DNA of 64,000 nucleotides, from assembly GCA_947471745.1 (NCBI GenBank), contig CANJKZ010000139.1, positions 434,001 to 498,000 on the forward strand, read 5' to 3'. The position numbers and the translations under genes were made by a program. The stretch is from Closterium sp. Naga37s-1. Taxonomy: Eukaryota > Streptophyta > Zygnematophyceae > Desmidiales > Closteriaceae. Shown here one piece after another: positions 42,967 through 53,381 of the stretch (position 1 is the first letter of the stretch; each line of letters opens with the position of its first letter). The notes beneath the pieces are model-generated. The model saw nothing but the letters and a program-made list of their open reading frames with translations, was not told where the DNA came from and searched no databases.

Positions 42967-44150
42967 GTGACGGACACGCCCATTCTGAACCCGTCGGGGC
43001 AGCTGGTGGGGGTGATCGGCGTGTCGGCGGACATCCGCGACATCAAGCGCAAGGAGGGCGAGATCCGCGCGCTCAACGCAGCGCTGGAGGTGTGGAGCGC
43101 ACGGAGCAGCTGCAGCGCAACAACGAGGCGCTGCGGCGAAAAATGGAGGCGCTCCTGTCTGCGGGGAGCACCTGCAGCGATGCGGCATCAAGGTGAGGGG
43201 CGGTCATGTCACGAGTTACTACATCCACCTTCTTTACTGGAAGAATCACAGAAGACACGAAACGAAGAGCTGCGGTACGGTACCACACACTTGTACCGAT
43301 CTCTCTGACCTGTGCTTTTGCGTGTGCGCGCATGGCGGCAGGACTTGGAGCAATCGAGCAGCCGCATATCACAGCAGTCGCTGGTGTTGGAGCGGATGGT
43401 GGCGGAGCTGCGCGAGGCGCGCTCTGAGGCGGAGTCCGCCAACCGCCTAAAGTCGCAGTTCCTGGCGTCCATAAGCCACGAGAATCGTACCCCCATGAAC
43501 GGCGTGTTCGGTGAGATAGGCACTTCACGATTGAGTTCACCCCAGCTTGGACTGCTGCACGCACGCATGCTCACAGGCTTGCGCTTACGCGCTCCTCATA
43601 GACTCTTGCCTTGCCGTATTCTCAGTTCCTACCCTCATCTGCCCTACACTGCCCAGGCATGACGCGGCTGCTGCTGTCTACGCCGCTGTCGGAGGAGCAG
43701 AACGGCATCATGGAGATGATCCGCAGCAGCCGACACGCGCTGCTGGCCATCTGGATCCGAGCAAGATCGAGGCGGGCGAGCTGGAGATGGGCACCGCGAA
43801 TTCGGCGTCATTGCGTGCATCGAGGACAGCGTCATCCTGCTCGCGGTCAGTGCTCGCTTGCTCAGGATTTCTCAACGCCCCTATGGTGGCCTTATCAACT
43901 CTTGACTCGCAATCCCCGTTAGCTCCCCCAGATCCCTCGTCGTTCTGCCACCCTCCCATTCCCATCTTGTTATCGCTCTCCATTCTCTCTCCCCCCCTCT
44001 CCCCCTCTCCCCCTCCACCCCGCATCCCCTCACCCTCCCAGCTGCCCCCCTTACCTGGAGTGTAGGTGGCGGCTCTGCCCCGCCCAGTGCGCCAGATTAC
44101 CCTCAACCGCCTCCTCGCCTCCTCCTGCCAACCTTGCCTCCTCCGGATAC
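42967..44150 (+). pseudogene. PAS / histidine-kinase gene fragment with introns
   Basis: Exon-like blocks with GT..AG borders: 42967-43192 is the end of a PAS domain (VTDTPILNPSGQLVGVIGVSADIRD without a break, then IKRKEGEI) and a coiled linker; 43342-43510 is a HisKA dimerisation domain with the phosphoacceptor box [10 protein letters not shown] (His codon 43477-43479; Asn where Ile is usual); 43657-43845 continues in phase ([14 protein letters not shown], then KIEAGELEMG); about 44066-44140 recalls the N box of the ATPase domain (PVRQITLN). Such kinases sense a signal and start a phosphorelay. A frameshift near 43088, a deletion near 43750 that removes the residues before LDPSKIE, and mismatched phase between the first two blocks argue for a decayed gene. 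Receiver and full ATPase domains are not seen. Confidence 0.7.
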
Positions 44151-44204
44151 TGCTCACGTATGTGCCATGGGTTGGGATGGCATGCGTGGCGTGGGGTGGC
44201 ATGG

Positions 44205-44283
44205 GATGTCATGTGGTGGCATGTGGTGGCATGGGATGTCATGTGGTGGCATGTGGTGGCATGTGGTGGCATGTGGTGGCATG
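44205..44283. repeat. 10-bp tandem repeat, atgtggtggc
   Basis: Some eight near-identical units of atgtggtggc, two with atgggatgtc. The unit begins just after the kinase fragment. No coding role seen. Confidence 0.85.
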
Positions 44284-44511
44284 ATGGGGTCACGGAACAT
44301 GATGTGATGGTATGGCGTGACGTGGTGTGGTCGGGCACAGGTGAGGTGTGGTGGCATGGTGCATGTAGGTGGCATGCCTTAGCAACCCAAATTCCATGCC
44401 TGCAGCTGGCAGTGCAATTCAGTGTTTTCACTCTTGTATCTAAGCCTCGTTGACAGGTTCTATTCAATCAATCAACTGTGATGAGGGGAATGAGGCATCA
44501 ACGGGGGCAAT

Positions 44512-45100
44512 GAGACAATGGGGAGCATCGGGGGAGGCAGCGACGGGGGGAATGGGGGAGCATCAGGGGAGGCAGCGACGGGGGGAATGGGGGAGCATCA
44601 GGGGAGGCAGCGACGGGGGGAATGGGGGAGCATCGGGGGAGGCAGCGACGGGGGGAATGGGGGAGCATCGGGGGAGGCAGCGACGGGGGGAATGGGGGAG
44701 CATCGGGGGAGGCAGCATCGGGGGGAATGGGGCAGTAACTGGGGAGGCAGCATCGGGGGGAATGGAGTAACTGGGGAGGCAGCATCGGGGGGAATGGGGC
44801 AGTAACTGGGGAGGCAGCATCGGGGGGAATGGGGCAGTAACTGGGGAGGCAGCATCGGGGGGAATGGGGCAGTAACTGGGGAGGCAGCATCGGGGGGAAT
44901 GGGGCAGTAACTGGGGAGGCAGCATCGGGGGGATCTGGCAGCTAAAGTGGAGGCATCAACGGGGGGAGAGTAGGGGAGGTATCGACGGGGGGATGAGGGA
45001 GCAGTGGGGCCGGCAGCGATGGGGGAAATGAGACGGGGGGGTAGCAGCGAGGGAGATGAGGGAGCAGAGTAGGAGGTAGTGCTGGGGGATGTGGAAGCAG
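44512..45100. repeat. 35-bp G-rich minisatellite
   Basis: About twelve units of roughly 35 bp built from ggggaggcagc, gacggggggaatggg and an end agcatc or cagtaact, in two successive variants, then about 170 bp of degenerate units. Runs of four or more G occur in each unit. Frames across it are repeat artefacts. Confidence 0.9.
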
Positions 45101-45300
45101 AGGGGAAGGCAGGCAGCGATGGGCAATTTCAACCGCTGTGATGCTCCACCACTGCTTGAGGCTCCCCACCTCCCCCTGCACTTTATGGGGAAGAGCATGT
45201 TCCAAGTTTTTGGAAGCCGATAGGTTGCCCATGTAGGCAAGGCACAAGGATGAGGAGTTTTCGTTGGCTTTATCCTGTACGGCTGGGATGCACCTCTGAC

Positions 45301-45511
45301 AGGGGGAGGGCGACGCGACTAGGCAGGGAGCCCGCGGGCGATGGATAGAATGTACCGCGAGTGAAAAAAAAAGAAGAAATTGAAGGGCCGAGATAGTAGG
45401 GAAAATATAATTCGACTAGGTAAAAAGGTGGCGCACCGGATGCCTAAGGCCTAAACCGTACTAAGAGATATAGATTGGGACAAAACGCCAAGGATTTGGC
45501 TCTAGGTACCA
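45301..45511 (-). repeat. Extra D-family leader on the outer side of the 3' LTR
   Basis: 45301-45375 and 45492-45511 match 51661-51751, the leader that follows the 5' LTR of element D, including a primer-binding site TGGTACCTAGAGCC (minus). About 112 bp between these matches are missing from the right-hand copy. The similarity stops at 45301. The left LTR is therefore followed by the start of a second element, as in a tandem array cut off by deletion. Confidence 0.75.
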
Positions 45512-45756
45512 TGTTAAAGCTAGGAATATGGAAGCCATGGCTAGGGGGAGAGAAGGTAGCGAGAGAATTGTTACTAGGAAAGAGTGTAGAGATACAAATG
45601 TAGGAAACCCTACTTGGACTTACGGTGTGTTCAGTTTGTGCTAGAAACTAAGCAATGAACCTAAACTGAACCGAACGTGTAACTCACCCTAAACATTGCG
45701 AAATAACATAAGAACACCATGATAAATGCCAGAGCGAACTCTAGCCTACTCCAACA
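45512..45756 (-). repeat. 3' LTR of element D (245 bp)
   Basis: TGTTAAAG..CTCCAACA on the plus strand, paired with 51752-51996. The outer side carries a leader remnant rather than unique DNA. A purine-rich gcctggtggtg precedes it on the minus strand. Confidence 0.9.
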
Positions 45757-45792
45757 CACCACCAGGCTAGGTGAAGCTCTGGAACAAAACTC

Positions 45793-47549
45793 CTAGCGAA
45801 CCGAAACACCCCCAGAAGTGGCGAGATGAGTGAGCCCAAGCGCGCGCACGTAGAAACGGTGAGGCGCACGAAGGAGAGCCTTGGTGAAAATGTTAGCAAG
45901 GTTGGCAGTAGCAGCCACCTTGCTAAGGCAGAGGAAGCCAGACTGCACCAGCTCGCGCACGAAGAAGTATCGGACCTCGATATGTTTACTGCGAGCGTGA
46001 TAGACAGGATTTTCAGTAAGGTGAATCATGCTCGCACTCTCAAAGGAGAGCGTCACAGAGGGCTGAGAGTGACCAAGCTCAGCAAGGAGAAACGAGAGCC
46101 AGCGAGCCTCTTGAGCCGCCAATGTGCCTGCGTACAACTCAGCCTCGCATGTGGAAAGGCAGACAGAGGATGAACGAGTGGAGCGCCGGCTGATGAGGCC
46201 ACTGCCAAGAGTAAAACCATAACCCTGAGAGGAGCGGCGATCAGGACGAGAATCAGCATAGGAGGAATCACTGTAACCGGAAAGAACGGGGGAGAAGAGC
46301 CACCAAGAGTGAGAGCAAGATCAGAGGTAGCGTGGAGATAGCGGAGAACGCGCTTGGCAGCCGCCCAGTGCACGTCAGTGTGGCGACCAAGGCCAACAAA
46401 ACGAGAGAGGACACTGAGGGGGTAAGCAAGATCGGGGCGAGTGCACATCATAGCATACATGAGGGACCCAACAAGCTCAGGATAGGGTCGCAGTTCTGAG
46501 GAGGGAGCGGGAACGGCAGGGGCAGTAAGCTGATGGTTAGCGGGAAGAGGAGTGGAAACTGGCTTGGCCTGCGACATTTCAAATCGCTCAAGAATGGAGT
46601 GGATGTAAAAGGATTGAGAGAGAGAGATGGTGCGCGCAGCTCGATCACGACGGATTTCCATGTCGAGGTAATGACGAAGCTCGCCAAGATCCTTGCACAG
46701 GAGACGAGCTTGGAGGGCCTGCTTGACAGCGGCAAGGTCGGCAGAATTTTCAGCGAGGAGCACCAAGTCATCGACGTAGGCAAGAATGTAAAGCCTGTGG
46801 GGGGACGTGCGAATGAAGAGACTGGGGTCGGAAGATGAGGTAGAGAAGCCAAGAGAGTGAAGAGTGGAGGCGAGCTTAGCATGCCACTCGCGTGGGGCCT
46901 GCTTAAGACCATACACCGGGCGCTTCAGCTCCCAGACAGTGCCTGGAGGGAACGGGCGAGGAAAGCCAGCGGGGCGCTCAAGGAAAATGCGTTCATGAAG
47001 CTCGCCCTGGAGAAAGGCATTGGAGACATCCATAGAGTGAATCTCCCAATCCCAGCGGGCGCCTAAATCAAGAAGGAGACGAAGGGTGGGGAGACGGGCA
47101 GTGGGGGAGTAAGTGGCGAAGTAGTCAATGCCTTCACGTTGGGTGAAGCCCTTGGCGCAATAACGGGCTTTGAAGATAGGGAGCTCCCCAGGCAGCTGTT
47201 TGACACGAAAGACCCATTTGCCCTTGACAATGGTGGCGCCAGGGGGGGGGACAGAGTCAACGTAAGAATGAGTTCTGGTGAACGCCTCACACTCGGCAAT
47301 GATGGCAGCCATCCACTCAGTTGCATGGAATCCAGACACTGCCTCGGAATAGGTCTGAGGGGTGGGAATAGCGGCAGTGTCAACGGAGAGGAGAGTGGGA
47401 GAATTGGAGAAGTCGCCAATGGTGACACAGAGGAGGGGTGAAACGGGATGCACAGAACAGCTCTTCGAACCGATCCTCGAGAAGATCGACGTTTTGGGAG
47501 GGAGAGAGAGGAGTAAAGAGAGCAGAGTGTTAAAAATTGGACATTGCAC
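45793..47549 (-). pseudogene. Copia D RT and RNase H
   Basis: The minus strand has the pre-RT region TYSEAVSGFHATEWMAA, then RT with FKARYCAKGFTQREG, motif A IHSMDVSNAFLQG, VYGLKQAPREWH and LAYVDDLVLLAEN, ending with LVGSLMYAMMCTRPDLAYP. After LALTLGGS (near 46280) the frame shifts; RNase H resumes as STCEAELYAGTLAAQ-like sequence, HARSKHIEVRYFF and LANIFTKAL. The DN of RNase H is replaced (SFESASMIH where CDNASAIH is usual). A frame change near 47460-47550 separates it from the integrase. Not functional. Confidence 0.85.
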
Positions 47550-49560
47550 GGGTCATAGAGCGGGTGAGACGCGGAGAAGGTGGGGGAGCTGGAGCAGAAG
47601 GGAGGGTGGCAGAAGGAGGTGATGAGGGAGAGGGCATGGGAGTAGAAGAGGAAGAGGGAGGAGGAGAGGTGCCGGAGATGACAGCAGAAGGGGGGATAGA
47701 GGGGGCGGGGAGGGGAGGCGGAGCAGGGGGAGGATGAAGTGGAGAAGGAGAGGGAGCAGCAGAGGGCAGCGGATCAAAATCAGGCCAATGAAGAGAGGGA
47801 AGAGGAGGGGTGGGAGGGGGGGTGAGGAATGGAGAACGAGTCTCATCAAATATAACATACTGGCTGCGAATGAGCTGCTGAGAAGAGGGAGCATAGAAAA
47901 GATAACCAGGACAGTCAGCGTTGATGCCAATGAACGCACAGAGCTGCGTCTTGGGAGCGAGCTTCCCACCCTGACGTGCTCGATCGGCGGGATTGATGAG
48001 GACATGAGCGACACAGCCCCACACCCGAAGAGGGCGGGCGGAGGGCTGGCGGCCAGTCCAGAGCTGGAAGGGTGTAATGGAGGGGCGAAGGGGATGAGGG
48101 CGAAGGTTGGAAAGAAGAGTGGCATGAACAAGAGCGTAGCTCCAAATAGAATGTGGAGCAGAGGAATGAGTAAGGAGACAGCGGGTGATCTCCATAAGAG
48201 TGCGAATACCCCGCTCGGCAACACCATTCTGTTCGGGAGAATGCGGAAGAGTGGAGGTTTGGCGAATGCCATGAGAGGAGCAGTAAGAAGAGAGAGAGTG
48301 GTTAAAGAACTCGCCACCACCATCAGAGTGGAGGCGTGCGACAGGACGGCCAAAGCGAAGGCGCGCATGCTCAGCCCAGCGAATGATGAGGGAGGGGGCA
48401 TCAGATTTGGCACGGAGGGGATAGACAGTGGCAAAGCGAGAGTGGTCATCAACAAGAAGGAGACAGTAACGATGACCTTGACGTGAGGCAATGGGAGAGG
48501 GACCCCAGAGGTCCATATGCACAAGATCAAGGGGTTTGGGGGCGGCAGAAGGGGAAGAAGGATGAGGAGATTGGGAGAGCTTGGCTTGAACACAAGGGGT
48601 GCATGGAGGAGCGGGAGAGGGGGGAAGGGGCGGGAGAGAGGAAGGGAGATCATGAAGCAGCTTCGAATTGACCATGCTGCGAAGGAGAGGGAAATTGGGG
48701 TGGCCAAGGTGATGATGGAGAAGAAGGGTAGGTTGGGTGAGGGAGCGACAGTCGCAAGACGAGACAGGAGGGGCAAAAGAAGAGGAAGTGTGATGCACAG
48801 AGGAGGGGACGGGAACACGAAGGGTGTAGAGGCGAGTAATAGGAGAAAGGGTGAAACGAGCGAGGTGCCGGTCGAGGTAATGAAGATCACGATAGAGTGC
48901 ACTTGCGGGGAAGAGCGCTCGCACACCCAGGCGTTGGAGGGCAGGGAGAGATAAGAGGTTGTGACGGCAAGAGGGAACATAAAGACCAGTAATAGCGCCA
49001 GAGGAAGAGGCAGGACAAGGAAGAGAGGAAGTGCCAGTGCAGAACATGGTCATGGTCTCCCCTGCCCCATCAATAGAAAGGGGACGAGGAAAAGTACGAA
49101 GGACATCGGCATCACGGAAGACAGAGTCAGTAGCAGCACTGTCAAGGACAAAATCCAAGGTGCGAGGAAGTGAGAGAGCGGCAACCGTAGGGCTGGGAAA
49201 GTGAGAAGGAGTGCTGTGAAGAGGTGGAGAAAATGGAACGACAAAGCGAGGGTCCATAAGAGGAGAAGCACCAAGGATGCTATCCTGAGATGGCATGGTC
49301 ACACTGAAGACAGAGGCCAGAGAACCAATACCAGAGGTTACAGTGGCAGAAGAGCGGCGACGCTGATGGGACAGCGGCATCCAAGCAGAGGGGTGGAGAA
49401 GAGGGGAGGTCCAGCGGCAAGCAGGAGAGGTGCAAGGGGAGGAAGGGGCAGCGAAGGGAGCGGAGAGTAGGGAAGGCAAGGGTAGGAGAGGAGGTACAGC
49501 GGGAGAAGGGCGAGGGCGGAAGCGCAGAGGAAGAGAGGGAAGAGTGATAAGGGGCCCCAT
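47530..49560 (-). pseudogene. Copia D protease and integrase
   Basis: A 676-codon frame on the minus strand. Protease: FVLDSAATDSVF, with Ala where the Gly of D-S-G should be. Integrase zinc part HHHLGHPNFP..CTPCVQAKL, core VHMDLWGPSP, ARLHSDGGGEFF and SPEQNGVAERGIR, all acidic residues present, then VWGCVAHVLI and VIFDETRSPF. The tail is Pro/Ser-rich and ends TRSMTRAMSNF. The N-terminal 90 residues are Ser/Pro-rich without a zinc knuckle. Because of the protease change and missing gag the element could not mature particles. Confidence 0.85.
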
Positions 49561-49615
49561 CTGAGGAGGGGATAGTAATGGAGAAGATGTGGGGAGATAA
49601 AAGAGGAGGAGGAAT

Positions 49616-50785
49616 TGCGGAGATAACTACTGCAACGGGAGCTAGACTACGGGCTAGGCACGGGTGCTCATGTGATCTCTGCGTTAGTTGGTCCTTAGTC
49701 GTTTTCCTAGTGCACACACTGCTTGCTAGTTCACGGGGTAAGTTGGCAAGAGTTTCACTAAGAATGGTTGACAACAATGGTACAATGAAGTTGGCATGGC
49801 AAGACTACATCAGAGCTAGCATTCAGGTCGGTCGACTGCCAGCACAGCATGGTCGACCGCGTTCCAGCACGACTTGGTCGACCGCGCTCCAGCAGTGCAA
49901 AGTCGACGGCGTGCCAACGTCGCAGGTTGACGGCGTGCCAGCGTTGCTCCCGCAGTACAGCATCGCACCAGCTTCGCAGGTGCTCGCAGATGATTGGCGT
50001 GCTGAGCCTCGTCACCTGCACAGCGCACACACCAAGTCAACCTGGCGCTGACGTCTGCATCTGATCAGCCACGTCGACCTCGGGATACCACCACCGAGGT
50101 CGGACTTGCCAACTTCGCCTGGGCGACCGTCGCACTCCTCCGCAGGACTTCGTCACCGAGGTAACCTGGTCGACCGGGCAACCACGTCGACCAGCTGCTC
50201 CTGTATGTGCCCGTCGACCTCCCAAGTCGACGACCACTCCACGTCGACCTCACTAGGTCGACCACACCCCTGGTCGACCAGCTCCACGTCGACCAGCACT
50301 CCTGGTCGACCAGCTCTATGTCGACCAGCGCAGCTGTCAGCCGACCAATCAAGTCGGCTACCCGAGGTCGGCGTCACCAAGTTGACGCCCACCTACTCGA
50401 CGCCCTGCTGCTCGGCGTTCTGAGTCGTGGTCGACGTCGGACCCTCCTCCGTCGACCACCAGGTCAGGTCGACCACCAGGTCGACATCACGCCTGGTCGA
50501 CCACCACCAAGTCGACCAGCAGGCCTGGTTGACCAACCACCAGGTCGACCAGCAGTCCTGTCAGCCGACCACCCAAGTCGGCTGCCCCAAGTTGGCGTCA
50601 CCAAGTCGACGCCCTCTGCAGGTCGACTTCCCAGGTCGACCTCCCCGTGCAGTAGCCCCCATGCAGGTCGACCTCCTCGTCAACCAGCTCGCCCACTGCT
50701 GCAGGTCGGCTGCTCCCCTCACACCCGACCACGAAGTCGGCTCCGCCCAAGCGAGGACGGGGCCAACACACAACTCCCGTTGACA
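49616..50785 (-). repeat. Solo LTR of the copia G family (1170 bp)
   Basis: Reverse complement of the G LTR: starts TGCGGAGATAAC and ends CCCGTTGACA on the plus strand. The duplication GGAAT flanks it at 49611-49615 and 50786-50790. No internal element sequence is left, as expected after recombination between two LTRs. It interrupts the region upstream of D protease. The longer length reflects more internal GTCGAC-rich units. Confidence 0.95.
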
Positions 50786-50834
50786 GGAATAGGGGCGAGG
50801 TAGTCAGCTGCTGAGCCGTTGAGAGGAGAAATAA

Positions 50835-51090
50835 GAGGAGGAGGGATAACGGTGGGGTAGTCTGCTACTGCGCCGCTGAGGGGAGAAACAAGAGGAGGAG
50901 GGATAGCGGTGGAGTAGTCTGCTGCTGTGCCGCTGAGGGGAGAAACAAGAGGAGGAGGGATAGCGGCGGAGGAGTCTGCTGCTGCGCCGCTGAGGGGAGA
51001 AACAAGAGGAGGAGGGATAGCGGCGGAGTAGTCTGCTGCTGCGCAGCTGAGGGGAGAAACAAGAGGAGGAGGAAAGGTGTGGAAGAAGAT
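50835..51090. repeat. 57-bp tandem repeat in the D upstream region
   Basis: Four to five units with gctgaggggagaaacaagag, gaggagggatagcgg and agtctgctgctg. 57 is a multiple of three, and the minus strand stays open with a 19-residue repeat. Confidence 0.85.
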
Positions 51091-51751
51091 TGGCGCCGAA
51101 ACACGGACAGCTACCAGCTGCAGCAGAGAGGGAGATAAGAGAGGCGGGGGAAAAGGTTAGAGGGTGGGGGGGGAATAGAGGGAGAGAGAAGAGGAGGAGA
51201 AGGAGGGTGAAGGAGCGGAGTGTGGGGAGGAAGTAGGGTCACGATCACCAAGTGGCAACCAGTACCAAGCAGCCAGTTGGCAGATGCAGAGGGGAAGGAG
51301 GTGGAGGAAGGGAGGAGAGGCACAGAGGGGAGGAATGTATGAAGAGAGGAGGAGGAGGGTGAAGAGGCGGAAGGGGTGAGGGGAGAAGGAGGAGGTGGTG
51401 CAAAAGCGCCAGAAGAAGGTGCACCACGAGGGAAGGGGAAGGCACCTGCAGGGAGGTGAGGCAGGACGCCAACGAGATGGTAAGGGAGGGCGGCCGCGAG
51501 GAGGGAAGGGTGGTCTGGGAGAGGGAGGGCGGTGGGCAAGACGCGCGGGCGCGTCGACGGCGAGAAGGCCGCGCGCGTCGACGGCGGGAAGGCCGCGCGC
51601 GTCGACGGCGGGAAGGCCGCGCACGTCGACGACGGACAGGGCGCGCGACGAGGCGGGGCAGGTGGAGGGCGACGCGACTAGGCAGGGAGCCCGCGGGCGA
51701 TGGATAGAATGTACCGCGAGTGAAAAAAGAAAGATTTGGCTCTAGATACCA

Positions 51752-51996
51752 TGTTAAAGCTAGGAATATGGAAGCCATGGCTAGGGAGAGAGAAGGTAGC
51801 GAGAGAATTGTTACTAGGAAAGAGTGTTGAGATACAAATGTAGGAAACCCTAATTGGACTTAGGGTGTGTTCAGTTTGTGCTAGAAACTAAGAAATGAAC
51901 CTAAACTGAACCGAACGTGTAACTCACCCTAAACATTGCGAAATAACAAAAGAACACCACGATAAATGCCAGAGCGAACTCTAGCCTACTCCAACA
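51752..51996 (-). repeat. 5' LTR of element D with primer-binding site
   Basis: TG..CA, 245 bp. On the minus strand it is followed by TGGTATCTAGAGCC (plus 51738-51751), like the initiator-tRNA site with an extra base. The right flank starts gcaag. Confidence 0.9.
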
Positions 51997-52170
51997 GCAA
52001 GTTCATGACTAGGTGAAGAGGGTTCCTTTGCAGTGCATGCATCAATGTTCAGGTTGGCGAGAAGAGTAGAGTTTCAAAGCAATGAAATCTAGAAACACAT
52101 TGTGGTAGTGGTTGCAGTAATGTAATATTCATTCCACTGGCTGACTAACTTTGGTTCAATCCCACGGAGC

Positions 52171-53047
52171 TTGTACCGCGTATGCACGATGTTTACTCAC
52201 CACGACAAAGAACATGTTGCGCGATGTTTCTCAGTCCAGGTCACGCACCTGCTCACCTCCCCACACTTCCCACGCCAACCATGCTGGCAGCACCGCGACT
52301 CTCGCAATCCACGCTCGTCGCCTCGCTGCTCGTGCGCGTCGCGCCCATGGCCACGCGCGCAATCAGCCATGGTTTACAATTCGCTACTTCCATCCGCCAA
52401 GCCCGCCCGCCACCGACCCCGTCCGCTCTGTGTTCACCAGGCTTTCCGCTGCGCCGCTCCGTTCCTGCGCGGAGTTTTTCCGTGCGTCCGCAGTCGTCGA
52501 CCGCGGAGCCTGCGGGTCGAGGCTTCCTCGCCCACCTCTCCCTTGCTCTGCTGCTCCTTGCTGCTGCTTGAACTTGTCATGCCCACTACCCACCACCACG
52601 TGCAGGACACAGCGTGTTACTCGGGTCCCACGTTGATCCCGGTCCTCCCACTCTCCTGCGACCCGCTCACCATCCCCGCCACCTGTCCGCCCGGCGCGGT
52701 CAACATGACGGCGGCAAAGAACGTGTCGGGGCGCCCCCTCGACCCGGCCATCTGCGCAGGCTTTCCCTACTCCAACGCCACCCGGCCCTTCCCTGACGCT
52801 AATGGCGACGTCAACGCTCCTTACCCCTACACTCCTACTCCTACGCCCCCCGCTCCTGCTCCTACGCCCCCCGCTCCTGCTCCTGGTCCCTCCGCTCCTG
52901 CCCCTGCCCTTTCTCCGCGTACCCCCTCCCCGCCAGCGCCCATTACCGGTGCTCCTCCCCCAAGCGTCGTGTCTCCGTCCCCCCCATCTGTGTCTCCTCC
53001 TCCCACTGGTCCTATCCCCTCTCCTCCTCCGGCTGTCCCCAGCCCCT
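52171..53047 (+). pseudogene. Wall-type Pro-rich secreted protein, 5' part (interrupted)
   Basis: The supported coding part runs from about 52606 (DTACYSGPTLIPVLPLSC) to 53047. It has four Cys within 50 residues, three N-glycosylation sequons (NMT, NVS, NAT), then a Pro/Ala/Ser/Thr tract (PAPTPPAPAPGPSAPAP, SPSPPSVSPPP) like arabinogalactan or hydroxyproline-rich proteins. Upstream, a hydrophobic Leu-rich stretch (LLCCSLLLLEL in this frame, LSLALLLLAAA in another) may be the signal peptide, and cgtgcag|gac could be a splice acceptor; the start is unresolved. Copia E enters at 53047, and the 12 codons after that belong to its LTR. The rest of the gene is at 61570-61669. Family not recognised; a surface or wall role is inferred. 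Confidence 0.65.
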
Positions 53048-53381
53048 TGCTAGAAAGGCATAGTGCCGACGTAGCGGAAGCTTGATTGTAGAATAAGTAG
53101 CAAGAGAAATTTGCAATTGAAAGGATTCAGAACAATGGATTAATTATGAAACCACACAGCAGGGTATTTATGCCATCAGCTACCCTGCCCACATCCATCC
53201 ATCCACACCAATAATGACTCCAATAAAGGAGTAGCAATCATTCTACCCCCAGACCTCTAGACTCCAATAATTCTGGCCCTACAATAATTGTACAATTATT
53301 GTAGGCCCTGGAGTCTTATAAGGAGGACTACAATAAAATCTAACAGCATAAATGTTTCTTTATGCTTTATATTTCTCAACA
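53048..53381 (-). repeat. 3' LTR of element E (334 bp)
   Basis: TGCTAGAAAGG..TTTCTCAACA. Contains a perfect palindrome around caataattgtacaattattg. Preceded on the minus strand by aagggggag. Confidence 0.95.

Larger units (their letters stand above)
45512..51996 (-). mobile_element. Ty1/copia element D
   Basis: Two 245-bp LTRs (45512-45756 and 51752-51996, about 97 percent alike) in direct orientation bound protease, integrase, RT and RNase H on the minus strand. Once the 1170-bp solo LTR at 49616-50785 is removed, only about 1 kb remains between primer-binding site and protease. No gag capsid or zinc knuckle is recognisable there, so gag has been lost or replaced by repeats. Confidence 0.85.

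Noticed and set aside
44512..45100. Regularly spaced repeats that recall a CRISPR array
   Set aside because: The units are contiguous with no unique spacers, and the genome is eukaryotic. It is a minisatellite.
47553..48980. 475-codon Leu/Pro/Ser-rich frame overlapping D integrase
   Set aside because: Alternative frame of a verified integrase; no motif of its own.
50207..50803. 198-codon frame rich in Asp, Arg and Pro
   Set aside because: Inside the solo LTR; GTCGAC-rich repeat units give chance frames.
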